NCBI GenBank assembly: GCA_937874515.1
Contig: CALNBV010000046.1
Location: 1 to 6,766, forward strand
Length of the DNA stretch: 6,766 bases
From: an uncultured Paenibacillaceae bacterium
GTDB lineage: Bacteria; Bacillota; Bacilli; Aneurinibacillales; Aneurinibacillaceae
Reading direction: 5' to 3'
Shown: positions 1-6,528 of the stretch, in pieces
How the letters are laid out: each line of letters begins with the position of its first letter
Position numbering within the stretch: the stretch's first letter is position 1
Program-made: the position numbers and the translations under genes
Notes under the pieces: generated by a model
Told to the model about the DNA's origin: nothing
Databases searched by the model: none
What the model saw: only the letters and a program-made list of their open reading frames with translations

Positions 1-17
1 GTGTGCTCTTCCGATCT
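1..17. other. Illumina TruSeq adapter remnant (not biological)
   Basis: The first 17 bases, GTGTGCTCTTCCGATCT, are the 3' end of the Illumina TruSeq read-2 adapter. On the minus strand they read AGATCGGAAGAGCACAC, the standard adapter read-through. The reading frame of the dioxygenase gene to the right (start at 151) runs into this block and loses similarity to its paralogue exactly there: both copies share a Trp at codon 44, then the adapter begins. The biological sequence starts at about base 18. Confidence 0.95.
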
Positions 18-151
18 TCCCATGCCTTTAGGTACACATGGTTTTCATCCCTCGCTGTTTCTATCAAACCGATAACATTCTTGTAGTAATGTACGCTTTT
101 TTCCCAGTTTGGAACACGAACTTGCACTCTTCCCAGACGCATAATTGCCAT
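18..151 (-). CDS. dmpB: Catechol 2,3-dioxygenase, copy 1, N-terminal fragment cut by contig end
   Basis: Only the first 44 codons are present. They encode the start of the N-terminal vicinal-oxygen-chelate domain of a type I extradiol dioxygenase, which cleaves catechol to 2-hydroxymuconic semialdehyde. The peptide matches the complete copy at 5545-6453 at 42 of 44 residues (V11 for L, A43 for C), while the DNA differs at about 27 of 132 positions, nearly all synonymous. It is therefore a real, older paralogue and not an assembly duplicate. ATG at 149-151 is preceded by AAGGTGG with a 9-nt spacer. The gene begins 34 bp after dmpO with no hairpin between, so it is probably the next gene of the phenol hydroxylase operon. 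The iron ligands lie in the missing part. The truncation comes from the contig end (adapter), with no sign of mutation. Confidence 0.88.
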
Positions 152-185
152 TCTTCTTAACCACCTTTTTTATAGAAGTTTATTT

Positions 186-413
186 TTATCCAACAATCTT
201 AAGAAGACCTTTATGTTTAATCCCTAACTCTGCAAGAGTCCGATCATCCTGGGGAGTGAATGGTTCATCAAAATAAGTCATTTTTGCTTCATCTGCGTTC
301 AGTTTATATAACCCACCAATCACTTGTTTGAATTCTGCCCATTTGTCCTCAGGGTTTACAGGAAGGCAAAGAGCTGGTGGATTTCCCTGTTCATATACAT
401 ATAAAAATATCAT
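186..413 (-). CDS. dmpO: Phenol hydroxylase small (gamma) oxygenase subunit, DmpO-like, short form
   Basis: This 75-residue protein resembles the gamma subunit of the (alpha-beta-gamma)2 diiron hydroxylase of multicomponent phenol hydroxylases. The recognisable part is the C-terminal half: PFTPQDDRTLAELGIKHKG at 51-69, then a hydrophobic end, which matches the FTP...R(S/T)LA..G..HK pattern I remember from DmpO. DmpO of Pseudomonas is about 119 residues, so some 40 residues of the N-terminal part are absent. The length is closer to the gamma subunits of toluene monooxygenases such as TmoB. The start is well supported: AAAGGAGGA lies 7 nt before the ATG, in the 20-bp gap after dmpN, and there is no room for a longer protein without overlapping dmpN. 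It is the fourth gene of the operon. The function is structural, binding to the alpha subunit; no catalytic residues are expected. Confidence 0.83.
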   Translation of the reverse strand: MIFLYVYEQGNPPALCLPVNPEDKWAEFKQVIGGLYKLNADEAKMTYFDEPFTPQDDRTLAELGIKHKGLLKIVG

Positions 414-433
414 CAGTTATTCCTCCTTTGCCT

Positions 434-1921
434 CTAGGCGCGCATCTTTTTCCATTTTTCGAAATTCTTATAATCTGTTGATTCGTAGTAATCTCCGCCA
501 TCCTCAGGATCAATACCCCAGTAGTTTAGCAGGTCTTCAGCAGGACCGCAGTTGCCGCTGAGAATTTCATGTGCTGGGATCCATGCTTCTTTATATTTAT
601 CAGGTTCATCATCAAAAATGGTTTTGCATCCATCAGAACAGAAGTGATAGGTTTCACCTTCGTATTCACTATGGCGATAAGCCGTTTTATGAATATCCTC
701 AGGTTCAGCAAATACCATTGGATACTGGCAAGTTTGGCAAAGCATAGGCAATCCTGGATAATTCCGCTCATAGTTAGGATCTGTTTGTTGTTCCCATTTC
801 TTCGCCCACACATCTCTCCATGTATCTCCGTATTTTTCCTCTAACCATACTTGATCTTCTGCAGTTGGTGCAAAAGTATGGAAGAAAGCAACATGGGACA
901 CACGGTGTAGAATAAGTGCTGCCTGATGGGAAATACGGTCTTTTTCAATAATCGCTTGTTCATAATATAAAGGTTTGCGGATGCCGAACATTTCTAGGTC
1001 TTTAAAGAGACCATTTAATACCTGGTCTTCAATATACATTTCAAATGCTTCTTTCCAGGACACCACCTTTTTCGGTGCAACATAATCCAGGATATAAGCA
1101 ATAGCAGTAAAGGCACGATAAGATCTCCAGAACCATTTATCTAACCATTTCTGTACAATAGGTGCATTGTCTGGATCTTCTTCTAACATCGCGCGAATCG
1201 CCATCATTCCCAGAGTCATATGACGGGATTCATCAGATTGGTTAGTAAAGCCTACAGCAGTGTAGCAAAGATCATTGTTTGCCATTGCAGTAGAACCCAT
1301 GGTTACAAACAGAATATTGGTAAAGGCTACTTCAAAACCAAAGGCAATGGCTGCCAGTCCTTCGAAGGGCCCTGCAGTCATGGCATCCTCAAAGAAAGAT
1401 TTAATAACTGACATGAGCCAGTGGCGATGAGAAACCTTTTTCCAGCTATGGAACCCCTGGAAGTATTTGTTATAGTTATTAAATAAAAGCACTTCATTTT
1501 GTACGTGGCGCAGCTCGTCCACAGATTGGGTAAAGGCTGCAAAACGAATGGCCGGAATAGGCACATGGCGTGATACATACTGGAAGAGACGATGGGCATT
1601 GTACTCACCATTAAAGGCAACCCCAGCAAATAATTTCATCGCTTCTAACCAGCGGGCATCAGTTAAATCCAATTGACTTTGCATCATATCAATGTTTTCA
1701 CGAATCGCATGGAATTTACGTTCCTTTTCCGCCTGAATTCGCACATAATTTTCCACAGTTACACGGAAAGGATCTTCCCAGCGGTCCCAGTTATGAATCT
1801 TAATCCCTTCAAAGGATACATAAGGATACATTTCCTCAAAAGGAACATAACTTGGTTCCCAATCCAGGTCTCTTGTTAAAAGGTTATATTCTTCTTTTAA
1901 TCCCCGTTTTTTCTTCGCCAT
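434..1921 (-). CDS. dmpN: Phenol hydroxylase large (alpha) oxygenase subunit, diiron catalytic subunit, DmpN-like
   Basis: This is the catalytic subunit of a bacterial multicomponent monooxygenase, 495 residues against about 515 in Pseudomonas DmpN. It hydroxylates phenol to catechol with O2 and electrons from a reductase. A carboxylate-bridged diiron site is visible in full: E106 (in NGEYNAH), E136-x-x-H139 (DELRH), E197 (FGFEVAF) and E231-x-x-H234 (DESRH). The C-terminal part carries a YHS-type zinc motif with C395-x-x-C398 and C428-x-x-x-C432 (HFCSDGC), which is typical of phenol hydroxylase alpha subunits and absent from many related monooxygenases. ATG at 1919-1921 follows dmpM by 13 bp, with a G-rich stretch and AGGA just upstream. 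The gene is intact. The aromatic specificity (phenol, cresol, toluene or other) cannot be read from sequence alone, but the neighbours and the YHS end favour phenols. Confidence 0.95.
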   Translation of the reverse strand: MAKKKRGLKEEYNLLTRDLDWEPSYVPFEEMYPYVSFEGIKIHNWDRWEDPFRVTVENYVRIQAEKERKFHAIRENIDMMQSQLDLTDARWLEAMKLFAGVAFNGEYNAHRLFQYVSRHVPIPAIRFAAFTQSVDELRHVQNEVLLFNNYNKYFQGFHSWKKVSHRHWLMSVIKSFFEDAMTAGPFEGLAAIAFGFEVAFTNILFVTMGSTAMANNDLCYTAVGFTNQSDESRHMTLGMMAIRAMLEEDPDNAPIVQKWLDKWFWRSYRAFTAIAYILDYVAPKKVVSWKEAFEMYIEDQVLNGLFKDLEMFGIRKPLYYEQAIIEKDRISHQAALILHRVSHVAFFHTFAPTAEDQVWLEEKYGDTWRDVWAKKWEQQTDPNYERNYPGLPMLCQTCQYPMVFAEPEDIHKTAYRHSEYEGETYHFCSDGCKTIFDDEPDKYKEAWIPAHEILSGNCGPAEDLLNYWGIDPEDGGDYYESTDYKNFEKWKKMRA

Positions 1922-1934
1922 TTATCCTACCCCC

Positions 1935-2231
1935 CTATACGTTATCCCATTGCAGAACAATATGATCATCATCCCAATCGGCCATAAAACCGTAATAAGA
2001 CGTAACAGCTAATTGCAAATCTTCCGTTTCCCAGCTATCACCTAAACATTCTTCTACGGACGTTTTATTAATCACTAATTTATTGATTGATTCCACTTTC
2101 ACATAGCCTGGAAATCGGGTAATTTTCACATCTTCATTGTCCTGTTCTACAGCTTCTATAATTGCTTCCGATTCAGGGCAATTGGTTAAATCTAACCCGA
2201 CATAACGGTTTCGTTTTTCAACCTGTTCCAT
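1935..2231 (-). CDS. dmpM: Phenol hydroxylase coupling/effector protein, DmpM-like (MmoB/DmpM family)
   Basis: This 98-residue protein is the cofactor-free regulatory component that binds the hydroxylase and couples electron transfer to hydroxylation. It is close to the usual family length of about 90. Family features include a start RYVGLDL (9-15), the acidic helix region PESEAIIEAVEQDN (19-32), the strand segment FPGYVKVESINKLVI (40-54), then SVEECLGDSW (58-67) and DLQLAVTSYYG (71-81), and an acidic end before IVLQW. The ATG directly abuts the TAA stop of dmpL (TAAATG). Its ribosome binding site GGGGAGG lies inside the last codons of dmpL with an 8-nt spacer, so translation of the two is probably coupled. 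The order dmpL-dmpM-dmpN is the same as in Pseudomonas. Confidence 0.93.
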   Translation of the reverse strand: MEQVEKRNRYVGLDLTNCPESEAIIEAVEQDNEDVKITRFPGYVKVESINKLVINKTSVEECLGDSWETEDLQLAVTSYYGFMADWDDDHIVLQWDNV

Positions 2232-3278
2232 TTAAATGACCTCCCCAGTTGTTTCAAGTGGCAAGGCAGTGATTAATTGTAGCTCATCTACTAAAAGGGA
2301 TTTAACATACTGATCAATTACTTGTTGCAGTGCTTCTTCTCCATTACCGCCATTTTGCGGAAGGTCAAATACAGCAAGTACAGGCTTAATCGCTTCAATA
2401 ACAAGGGGTAACCATTTATTCACATAAGATGCGATAACATCTTTATTTTCAGGGCGATCTGCCAATAACATTTTCACAAGAGCAGTCGTATAGTTTCTTT
2501 CATATTCAAACATCTCCATAAAGAATTCGCTAAATGATACATAAACATTATCGTTATTCTTTACTGCAACCGCTGTCATTTTCTCGAAAAATAGCGGATA
2601 GAGAATAGCATCAAGAATTAAATTCGTTGCTACAATAGCTTCTGCCCAATCCCAGGTCACCATTACGTTCTCCAATAAGGCACGGAGTTTCTGGTATTTT
2701 TCATCTTCAATCCACTTTTGTTTCCCGTCCTTAAGAATAGTAGGGCATTGTTCCTCTAATTCTAAACAGATACGGGTGATTAATTGAGCGGTTCCCATTT
2801 GGTCATAACACTGGTAGGTGGCACATTGTTCAATGGCTGTCCCTACTGCAGCACGCCCAATATACATATAAGCAATGGACTCACCAAAAATAACATGGCG
2901 TAAAACAGGAAGAAATTCTCTTATGGTATCAACCATGGATGGAGCCATGTTTTTAAACAAACCATAGCGATCAGCAGTTTCAAATTGCCCCTTAATGCGA
3001 GATTGAAAATCAGCACGGCTATAGCAATAGGTTGCGTAGTATAATTTTGCAGGATCACGGAACTGTTCCCAATCCTCACATTTTACTTTCGTAATTGTTT
3101 CATCATGAATTTTGATGTCCCGATTCCATATAGGACGATAATGGAAGTTTTCCTTGGGTTCCAAATTATATGTTGCCTCATCATACGTTGTTGGCCGCTT
3201 CACTTTTAAACCGGACATGTACTTGTATGTAGTACGTAATGGTTTAATAGACTCTCCTACTTGAAATTGATGTGCCAT
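2232..3278 (-). CDS. dmpL: Phenol hydroxylase beta oxygenase subunit, DmpL-like
   Basis: This is the non-catalytic beta subunit of the phenol hydroxylase oxygenase, 348 residues against about 330 in DmpL. The family pattern is visible at the start (Y32-D-E-A-x-Y, then NFHYRPIW at 44-51) and in LYYATYCYSRA (79-89), which corresponds to the FYY..Y...RA block of DmpL. Further helical segments such as LPVLRH (123-128) and DWAEAIVATNLILDAILYP (210-228) fit the ferritin-like fold. The paired E-x-x-H iron ligands of the alpha subunit are missing, as expected for beta. It is the first gene of the operon. ATG at 3276-3278 is preceded by GGGAGG with a 7-nt spacer. No DmpK-like gene lies between this start and the regulator upstream. 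Confidence 0.93.
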   Translation of the reverse strand: MAHQFQVGESIKPLRTTYKYMSGLKVKRPTTYDEATYNLEPKENFHYRPIWNRDIKIHDETITKVKCEDWEQFRDPAKLYYATYCYSRADFQSRIKGQFETADRYGLFKNMAPSMVDTIREFLPVLRHVIFGESIAYMYIGRAAVGTAIEQCATYQCYDQMGTAQLITRICLELEEQCPTILKDGKQKWIEDEKYQKLRALLENVMVTWDWAEAIVATNLILDAILYPLFFEKMTAVAVKNNDNVYVSFSEFFMEMFEYERNYTTALVKMLLADRPENKDVIASYVNKWLPLVIEAIKPVLAVFDLPQNGGNGEEALQQVIDQYVKSLLVDELQLITALPLETTGEVI

Positions 3279-3344
3279 GTACGAACCTCCCTCTCATTCA
3301 TCACCGAATTATGTACAGATTCAATTAAGAACTGTAATGTAATA

Positions 3345-3380
3345 GTAGTCGAATTATCTGAATATTCATACTACATATTC
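3345..3380. promoter_or_regulatory. Candidate operator upstream of the phenol hydroxylase operon
   Basis: Two interleaved inverted repeats lie about 70-100 bp before the dmpL start, in the only intergenic space where its promoter can be. One is GTAGTCGAAT (3345-3354) facing ATTCATACTAC (3364-3374), with one extra base in the second arm. The other is GAATAT (3360-3365), a 9-bp spacer, and ATATTC (3375-3380). Binding by the neighbouring regulator is an inference. No sigma-54 GG-N10-GC element is visible on the minus strand of this gap, and no convincing sigma-A -35/-10 pair stands out, which fits an activator-dependent promoter. Confidence 0.4.
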
Positions 3381-3429
3381 GGTAGAATGTAAGAGGAACA
3401 TTTTATACGTTTCTGCACTTGTTTAAGGT

Positions 3430-3469
3430 AAAAAAGGCTATCATCAGGCTTAAAACCTTGACGATAGCC
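3430..3469 (-). terminator. Rho-independent terminator of the regulator gene
   Basis: On the minus strand, 10 bp after the regulator stop, GGCTATCGTCAAGG pairs with CCTGATGATAGCC across a 7-nt loop. There is one G-U pair and one bulged A, and six U residues follow (A6 at 3430-3435 on the plus strand). The plus strand also has a T6 run shortly after the stem, but there is no plus-strand gene for it to end. It separates the regulator from the phenol hydroxylase operon, so the operon needs its own promoter within about 3279-3430. Confidence 0.88.
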
Positions 3470-3478
3470 GTGTTTTTT

Positions 3479-5347
3479 CTACACTTTTAGCTGCCCCATA
3501 ACGACAGAAATTTCCAAAGCTAGCTGAATTTCGAAACGGGTATCAGAGTTATTCAGGTCAAACTCCCCAAGTTCCTGAATTCGCCGTAAACGATAACGCA
3601 TTCCCCCAATGGTAATGTTCATTTCCCTGGCAGTTTTATGAAGATTAAACTCATTTTTAATATAGTAATATAGCGTTTTTAATAATTCTCCGCCGCTCTT
3701 TTTGTCGTATTCATATATTGTTCCTACTTTTTCATTTGCAAAGGATTCCAATTCTTCCGGATTGCGGGCATTTAATAGAAGACCTAAATGCCCTAATTCT
3801 GCAGCATGGACAACCTGTCGATTCTTCCATTTCATTTCTGCGATTTCAATGGCTTTTTGCGCCTCGTGAAACCCACGGGAGAAAGAACATAAATCATGGT
3901 AAATCCCGCTCATGCCCAGGGTGATCCGGGAGTTTTTTAATAAATCATTAATTTTATCAATAAGAAATTGGCCATATTCTTTGCAATTGATCTTTTTCAT
4001 TTTAAATAGTTTTTCTGGAATAAGGGCAAATACCCGGTCAATCCTGGATGAAACCAGTGCATGATACCCGGCATGTTCTAAATCAGAGGAAATGATATTC
4101 ACAATTTCCTTTCGCTCATCATGTGCCCCCTCCTTTTCCCAATGACTGTTCTCCTTAATTTGGAAAACGAATACTGAATAGGATGTATTTATTCCATATC
4201 CAAAGTAAGTCATACGTTGTCTTACCCGATCTGTATCAATTTCTGCCATTAATAATTCGTCCAGCAACTCTCCTTTTGCACGTTGTTCCGATTCAATGGC
4301 TGTTTTTTCATTTAACATTTGAATGGCACAAACCGTGGCCATCCTCTCAAGAGAAACCGTTTCCAAATTGGCGAAACATCCATCCTTTTTATATAAAGAG
4401 ACAAAACCACTTACCTGGTTTTGCAGAACGATGGGGGAAATCAACCGATTCCCTATTTCCATGGTACGCCGTTCTTTATTTACCTTTTCCAGGACATTCT
4501 TCTCTATTTCTGAAAATGTTCTAGAACGAGAGAAATCTAGATCCCCATATACAGAAAGGGGTTGATAGGTTTTATCAAATATACTAATCCCGCACCCAAG
4601 ATTTTCTGCAACAACGCGAGCGATGGCATCCAATCCTTTTCCCTGCAAGACAATCTGGGTTAATTTCTGGTTTAATTTTGCGCTTCTTTTTAATGTTTCC
4701 GCCTGTTCCTCAATCCTGCGGTAAGCAATATCCAATTCATCGGCCATACTTCTTTCTTCATAAAATGGGAGATCAGGAATAATTTCATCCCCCCACTGGT
4801 CAATGGTTTTGCCTATGAACCTGCAGGATTTTGCTCCTGCAGCTACACACTCGATTTCTTTAACGATTACCTTTTTGCCAAGAAATTCTGTAGAATACCC
4901 ACCGGCATAACCCATTAAGATATAACAAACAGGTTCATGATGAGACGGAAAATGAAGCAAGTGTTGTTCCGCTTCATGGGAATTAATCCATTCCCCTAAA
5001 AAATAAAAATGTCCCTTTGCACAATCTATTTCCATTTCCAAAAATCTTGCCATTACACTACCAGAAATATTGTGCATCCTTAACCCTGCCAACAATAATT
5101 CATTATCGTTATCCCATTCAAACATTTCTTTTAAATTACGTGCATCATTTATTCCGCAATTCCAACCATACCGAACCAAAAAACTTTTCGCTCTCTCTAA
5201 ACCTAGTGCTGCAATTAAATCTTTTCTTAACATGCCCCATGCATCTGCGCTAGAAAGGACCATTCTACGGTCTTTGAACCGGATTTCCCCTTTTTCTAGA
5301 TTAAATTTAATCAAATCAACCGGAGAAAGTTCCTCTGCCTTCGTCAA
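3479..5347 (-). CDS. Aromatic-sensing transcriptional activator: XylR_N-V4R sensor fused to GAF, CdaR-like and PucR-type HTH
   Basis: This is a 622-residue regulator, numbered here from the TTG at 5347. Residues 5-95 resemble the XylR/DmpR/MopR sensor domain, followed by a V4R zinc domain (about 130-185). Zinc ligands C141, E164, C167 and C175 and pocket residues H92 and W120 correspond to MopR C155, E178, C181, C189, H106 and W134 as I remember them, all with the same offset of 14. A helical linker (198-228), a GAF-like domain (232-345), a CdaR-like region (370-500) and a PucR-type HTH_30 (about 555-612, with HKTAREMNI and MRYRLRRI) follow. There is no AAA+ domain: no Walker A and no GAFTGA. 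It should therefore sense phenols but activate through ordinary sigma-A polymerase. It lies between the dioxygenase and phenol hydroxylase units, its likely targets. An upstream in-frame TTG at 5362 is rejected as the start because it overlaps the ribosome binding site. Confidence 0.9.
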   Translation of the reverse strand: MTKAEELSPVDLIKFNLEKGEIRFKDRRMVLSSADAWGMLRKDLIAALGLERAKSFLVRYGWNCGINDARNLKEMFEWDNDNELLLAGLRMHNISGSVMARFLEMEIDCAKGHFYFLGEWINSHEAEQHLLHFPSHHEPVCYILMGYAGGYSTEFLGKKVIVKEIECVAAGAKSCRFIGKTIDQWGDEIIPDLPFYEERSMADELDIAYRRIEEQAETLKRSAKLNQKLTQIVLQGKGLDAIARVVAENLGCGISIFDKTYQPLSVYGDLDFSRSRTFSEIEKNVLEKVNKERRTMEIGNRLISPIVLQNQVSGFVSLYKKDGCFANLETVSLERMATVCAIQMLNEKTAIESEQRAKGELLDELLMAEIDTDRVRQRMTYFGYGINTSYSVFVFQIKENSHWEKEGAHDERKEIVNIISSDLEHAGYHALVSSRIDRVFALIPEKLFKMKKINCKEYGQFLIDKINDLLKNSRITLGMSGIYHDLCSFSRGFHEAQKAIEIAEMKWKNRQVVHAAELGHLGLLLNARNPEELESFANEKVGTIYEYDKKSGGELLKTLYYYIKNEFNLHKTAREMNITIGGMRYRLRRIQELGEFDLNNSDTRFEIQLALEISVVMGQLKV

Positions 5348-5353
5348 AATATA

Positions 5354-5360
5354 CCCCTCC
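5354..5360 (-). promoter_or_regulatory. Ribosome binding site that fixes the regulator's TTG start
   Basis: GGAGGGG on the minus strand is followed by the 6-nt spacer TATATT and then TTG at 5345-5347. The longer open frame would begin with a TTG at 5360-5362, which shares a G with this motif and has no other purine-rich block at a proper distance. The start at 5347 is therefore preferred, which shortens the protein from 627 to 622 residues. Confidence 0.75.
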
Positions 5361-5391
5361 AATGCTGCACTAGATTTTTGTTGCTTTATCT

Positions 5392-5421
5392 ATTTTATCT
5401 AAAAGAGGCGAAGGGTGTCTA
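5392..5421 (-). promoter_or_regulatory. Candidate sigma-A promoter of the regulator gene
   Basis: On the minus strand TAGACA (5416-5421, five of six matches to TTGACA) and TAAAAT (5392-5397, five of six to TATAAT) are separated by 18 bp. Transcription would start near 5385, giving a leader of about 38 nt. The elements are good enough for constitutive expression without an activator. Confidence 0.5.
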
Positions 5422-5449
5422 TTATTTTCAGAATAATAGAAAGAGTTTG

Positions 5450-5488
5450 TCATAAATTAAAATCCCCTGCATGAACATGCAAGGGATT
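5450..5488 (-). terminator. Probable terminator of the complete catechol 2,3-dioxygenase gene
   Basis: On the minus strand AATCCCTTGCATG pairs with CATGCAGGGGATT (5461-5488), a 13-bp stem with one U-G pair and a tiny TT loop, followed by TTAATTT. The U tract is interrupted, so termination may be partial. It lies 56 bp beyond the stop of the gene at 5545 and about 40 bp upstream of the regulator promoter. Confidence 0.7.
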
Positions 5489-5535
5489 AGAAAGGGATGG
5501 TAAAAAAAGAGACTTATATAAAATTAGAAAGGGAT
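5486..5535. repeat. 13-bp direct repeat between dioxygenase stop and its terminator
   Basis: ATTAGAAAGGGAT occurs at 5486-5498 and again at 5523-5535, 37 bp apart. The first copy overlaps the end of the terminator stem. A related sequence (ATAGAAAAGGGGTGG) follows the other terminator at 6617-6647. It may be a small tandem duplication of the gene's 3' flank. No function is evident. Confidence 0.5.
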
Positions 5536-5544
5536 TAGTGGGCT

Positions 5545-6453
5545 TTAAGAGAAAACAGTGGTAAAGCGATCATTTACTTCGCCTTCGAAGTAGAAAACAC
5601 CTCTGCCAATATCTTCTGTTGTCCAGGTAATCGTTGGGGAATCAGCGTAAGGCATGTATCCGCCAGTATATACTTCATTACGATTACCAGATGGATCGAA
5701 GAAGTAAATGGTAAGTCCACGGGTAATGCCGTGACGAGTTGGTCCCGCATCAATCATAACATCGTTTCTAGCCATAATATCTGCTGCTTTACGAACTTCA
5801 CTCCAATCATCAATCCAGAAACCTATATGATGAACCTTCGAATCTGGTCCCTTAATAACAGCTAAATCATGAGGCGTATTCGTTGTAAACAGCCATGTAG
5901 CTATATAACTTCCATCAGGGGCAATGAGTTTTTCAGCCATATGAAAATCAAAAACATCTTGGAATAATTGAGTCGTTCCTTCTACATCATCGCCAGCAAT
6001 TAACAGGTGATCAAGGCGAGGTGCAGCGATTCCAACAAGGCCATCTGGCCATGGATCTGGGTTAACAAGGGGCAGTCCATTTCCTACTACATCAATTTCA
6101 TAATAAAGTTCTACAGTTTGGCCTGTTGGCACTCTAAAACGAAGAATTTCTCCTTCAGCAATACGATATCCAGCAGGAATACGTTCAACAGCCACTCCAT
6201 AATCGACTAATTTTCTCTCATAAATATCTAAATCCTCTGCCGTTTCACATTTAAAAGCCAGGTGATCTAAACCGGCTGTATCAGCCTTTTCTAAAATGAC
6301 ACTATGATGATCATGTTCATCCCAACATTTAAGGTAAACATGATTTTCATCTCGTGCAGTTTCAATTAAGCCAATGACATTTTTGTAATAATGAACGCTT
6401 TTTTCCCAGTTTGGAACCCTCAGTTGTACTCTTCCAAGACGCATGATAGCCAT
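5545..6453 (-). CDS. dmpB: Catechol 2,3-dioxygenase, copy 2, complete (type I extradiol dioxygenase)
   Basis: This 302-residue enzyme performs meta-cleavage of catechol to 2-hydroxymuconic semialdehyde with Fe(II). Its length is close to the 307 residues of the mt-2 plasmid enzyme (XylE). It has two vicinal-oxygen-chelate domains. Iron ligands are H149 (RLDHLLI), H209 (KVHHIGF) and E260 (GNRNEVY). Active-site H195, H241 (PTRHG) and Y250 (TIYFFDPSG) correspond to H199, H246 and Y255 of the mt-2 enzyme. The extradiol signature region 246-264 is intact. The ATG at 6451-6453 has AGGGGGA upstream with a 7-nt spacer. It sits alone between two terminators and has its own promoter region, so it seems to be a single-gene unit. 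A near-identical paralogue starts at 151. Activity towards methylcatechols is likely for the family but not shown here. Confidence 0.95.
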   Translation of the reverse strand: MAIMRLGRVQLRVPNWEKSVHYYKNVIGLIETARDENHVYLKCWDEHDHHSVILEKADTAGLDHLAFKCETAEDLDIYERKLVDYGVAVERIPAGYRIAEGEILRFRVPTGQTVELYYEIDVVGNGLPLVNPDPWPDGLVGIAAPRLDHLLIAGDDVEGTTQLFQDVFDFHMAEKLIAPDGSYIATWLFTTNTPHDLAVIKGPDSKVHHIGFWIDDWSEVRKAADIMARNDVMIDAGPTRHGITRGLTIYFFDPSGNRNEVYTGGYMPYADSPTITWTTEDIGRGVFYFEGEVNDRFTTVFS

Positions 6454-6528
6454 TTTGCTTTCCCCCTATAGTTGTGAATTTTGTAACATACCTGCATCTA
6501 CAAAAAAACTAAAAACAAATGACTTACT

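Noticed and set aside
151..165. 15-bp match GGTGGTTAAGAAGAA between the ribosome binding site of dioxygenase copy 1 (minus strand) and 6656-6670 (plus strand)
   Set aside because: The copies are in opposite orientation relative to their genes and purine-rich, so it is probably chance. It does not extend on either side.
526..813. Minus-strand 95-codon frame inside dmpN
   Set aside because: It overlaps the conserved YHS-type end of dmpN in another frame and has no recognisable features.
3279..3478. Sigma-54 promoter for the phenol hydroxylase operon, expected from the XylR/DmpR-type sensor
   Set aside because: No GG-N10-GC element was found on the minus strand in this gap, and the regulator lacks the ATPase domain needed to use one.
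4183..4524. Plus-strand open frame of 113 codons inside the regulator gene
   Set aside because: It is a shadow of the regulator frame, with no ribosome binding site, no recognisable domain and an unnatural composition. The same holds for the other plus-strand frames at 328-561, 569-844, 1220-1411, 5017-5402 and 6007-6210.
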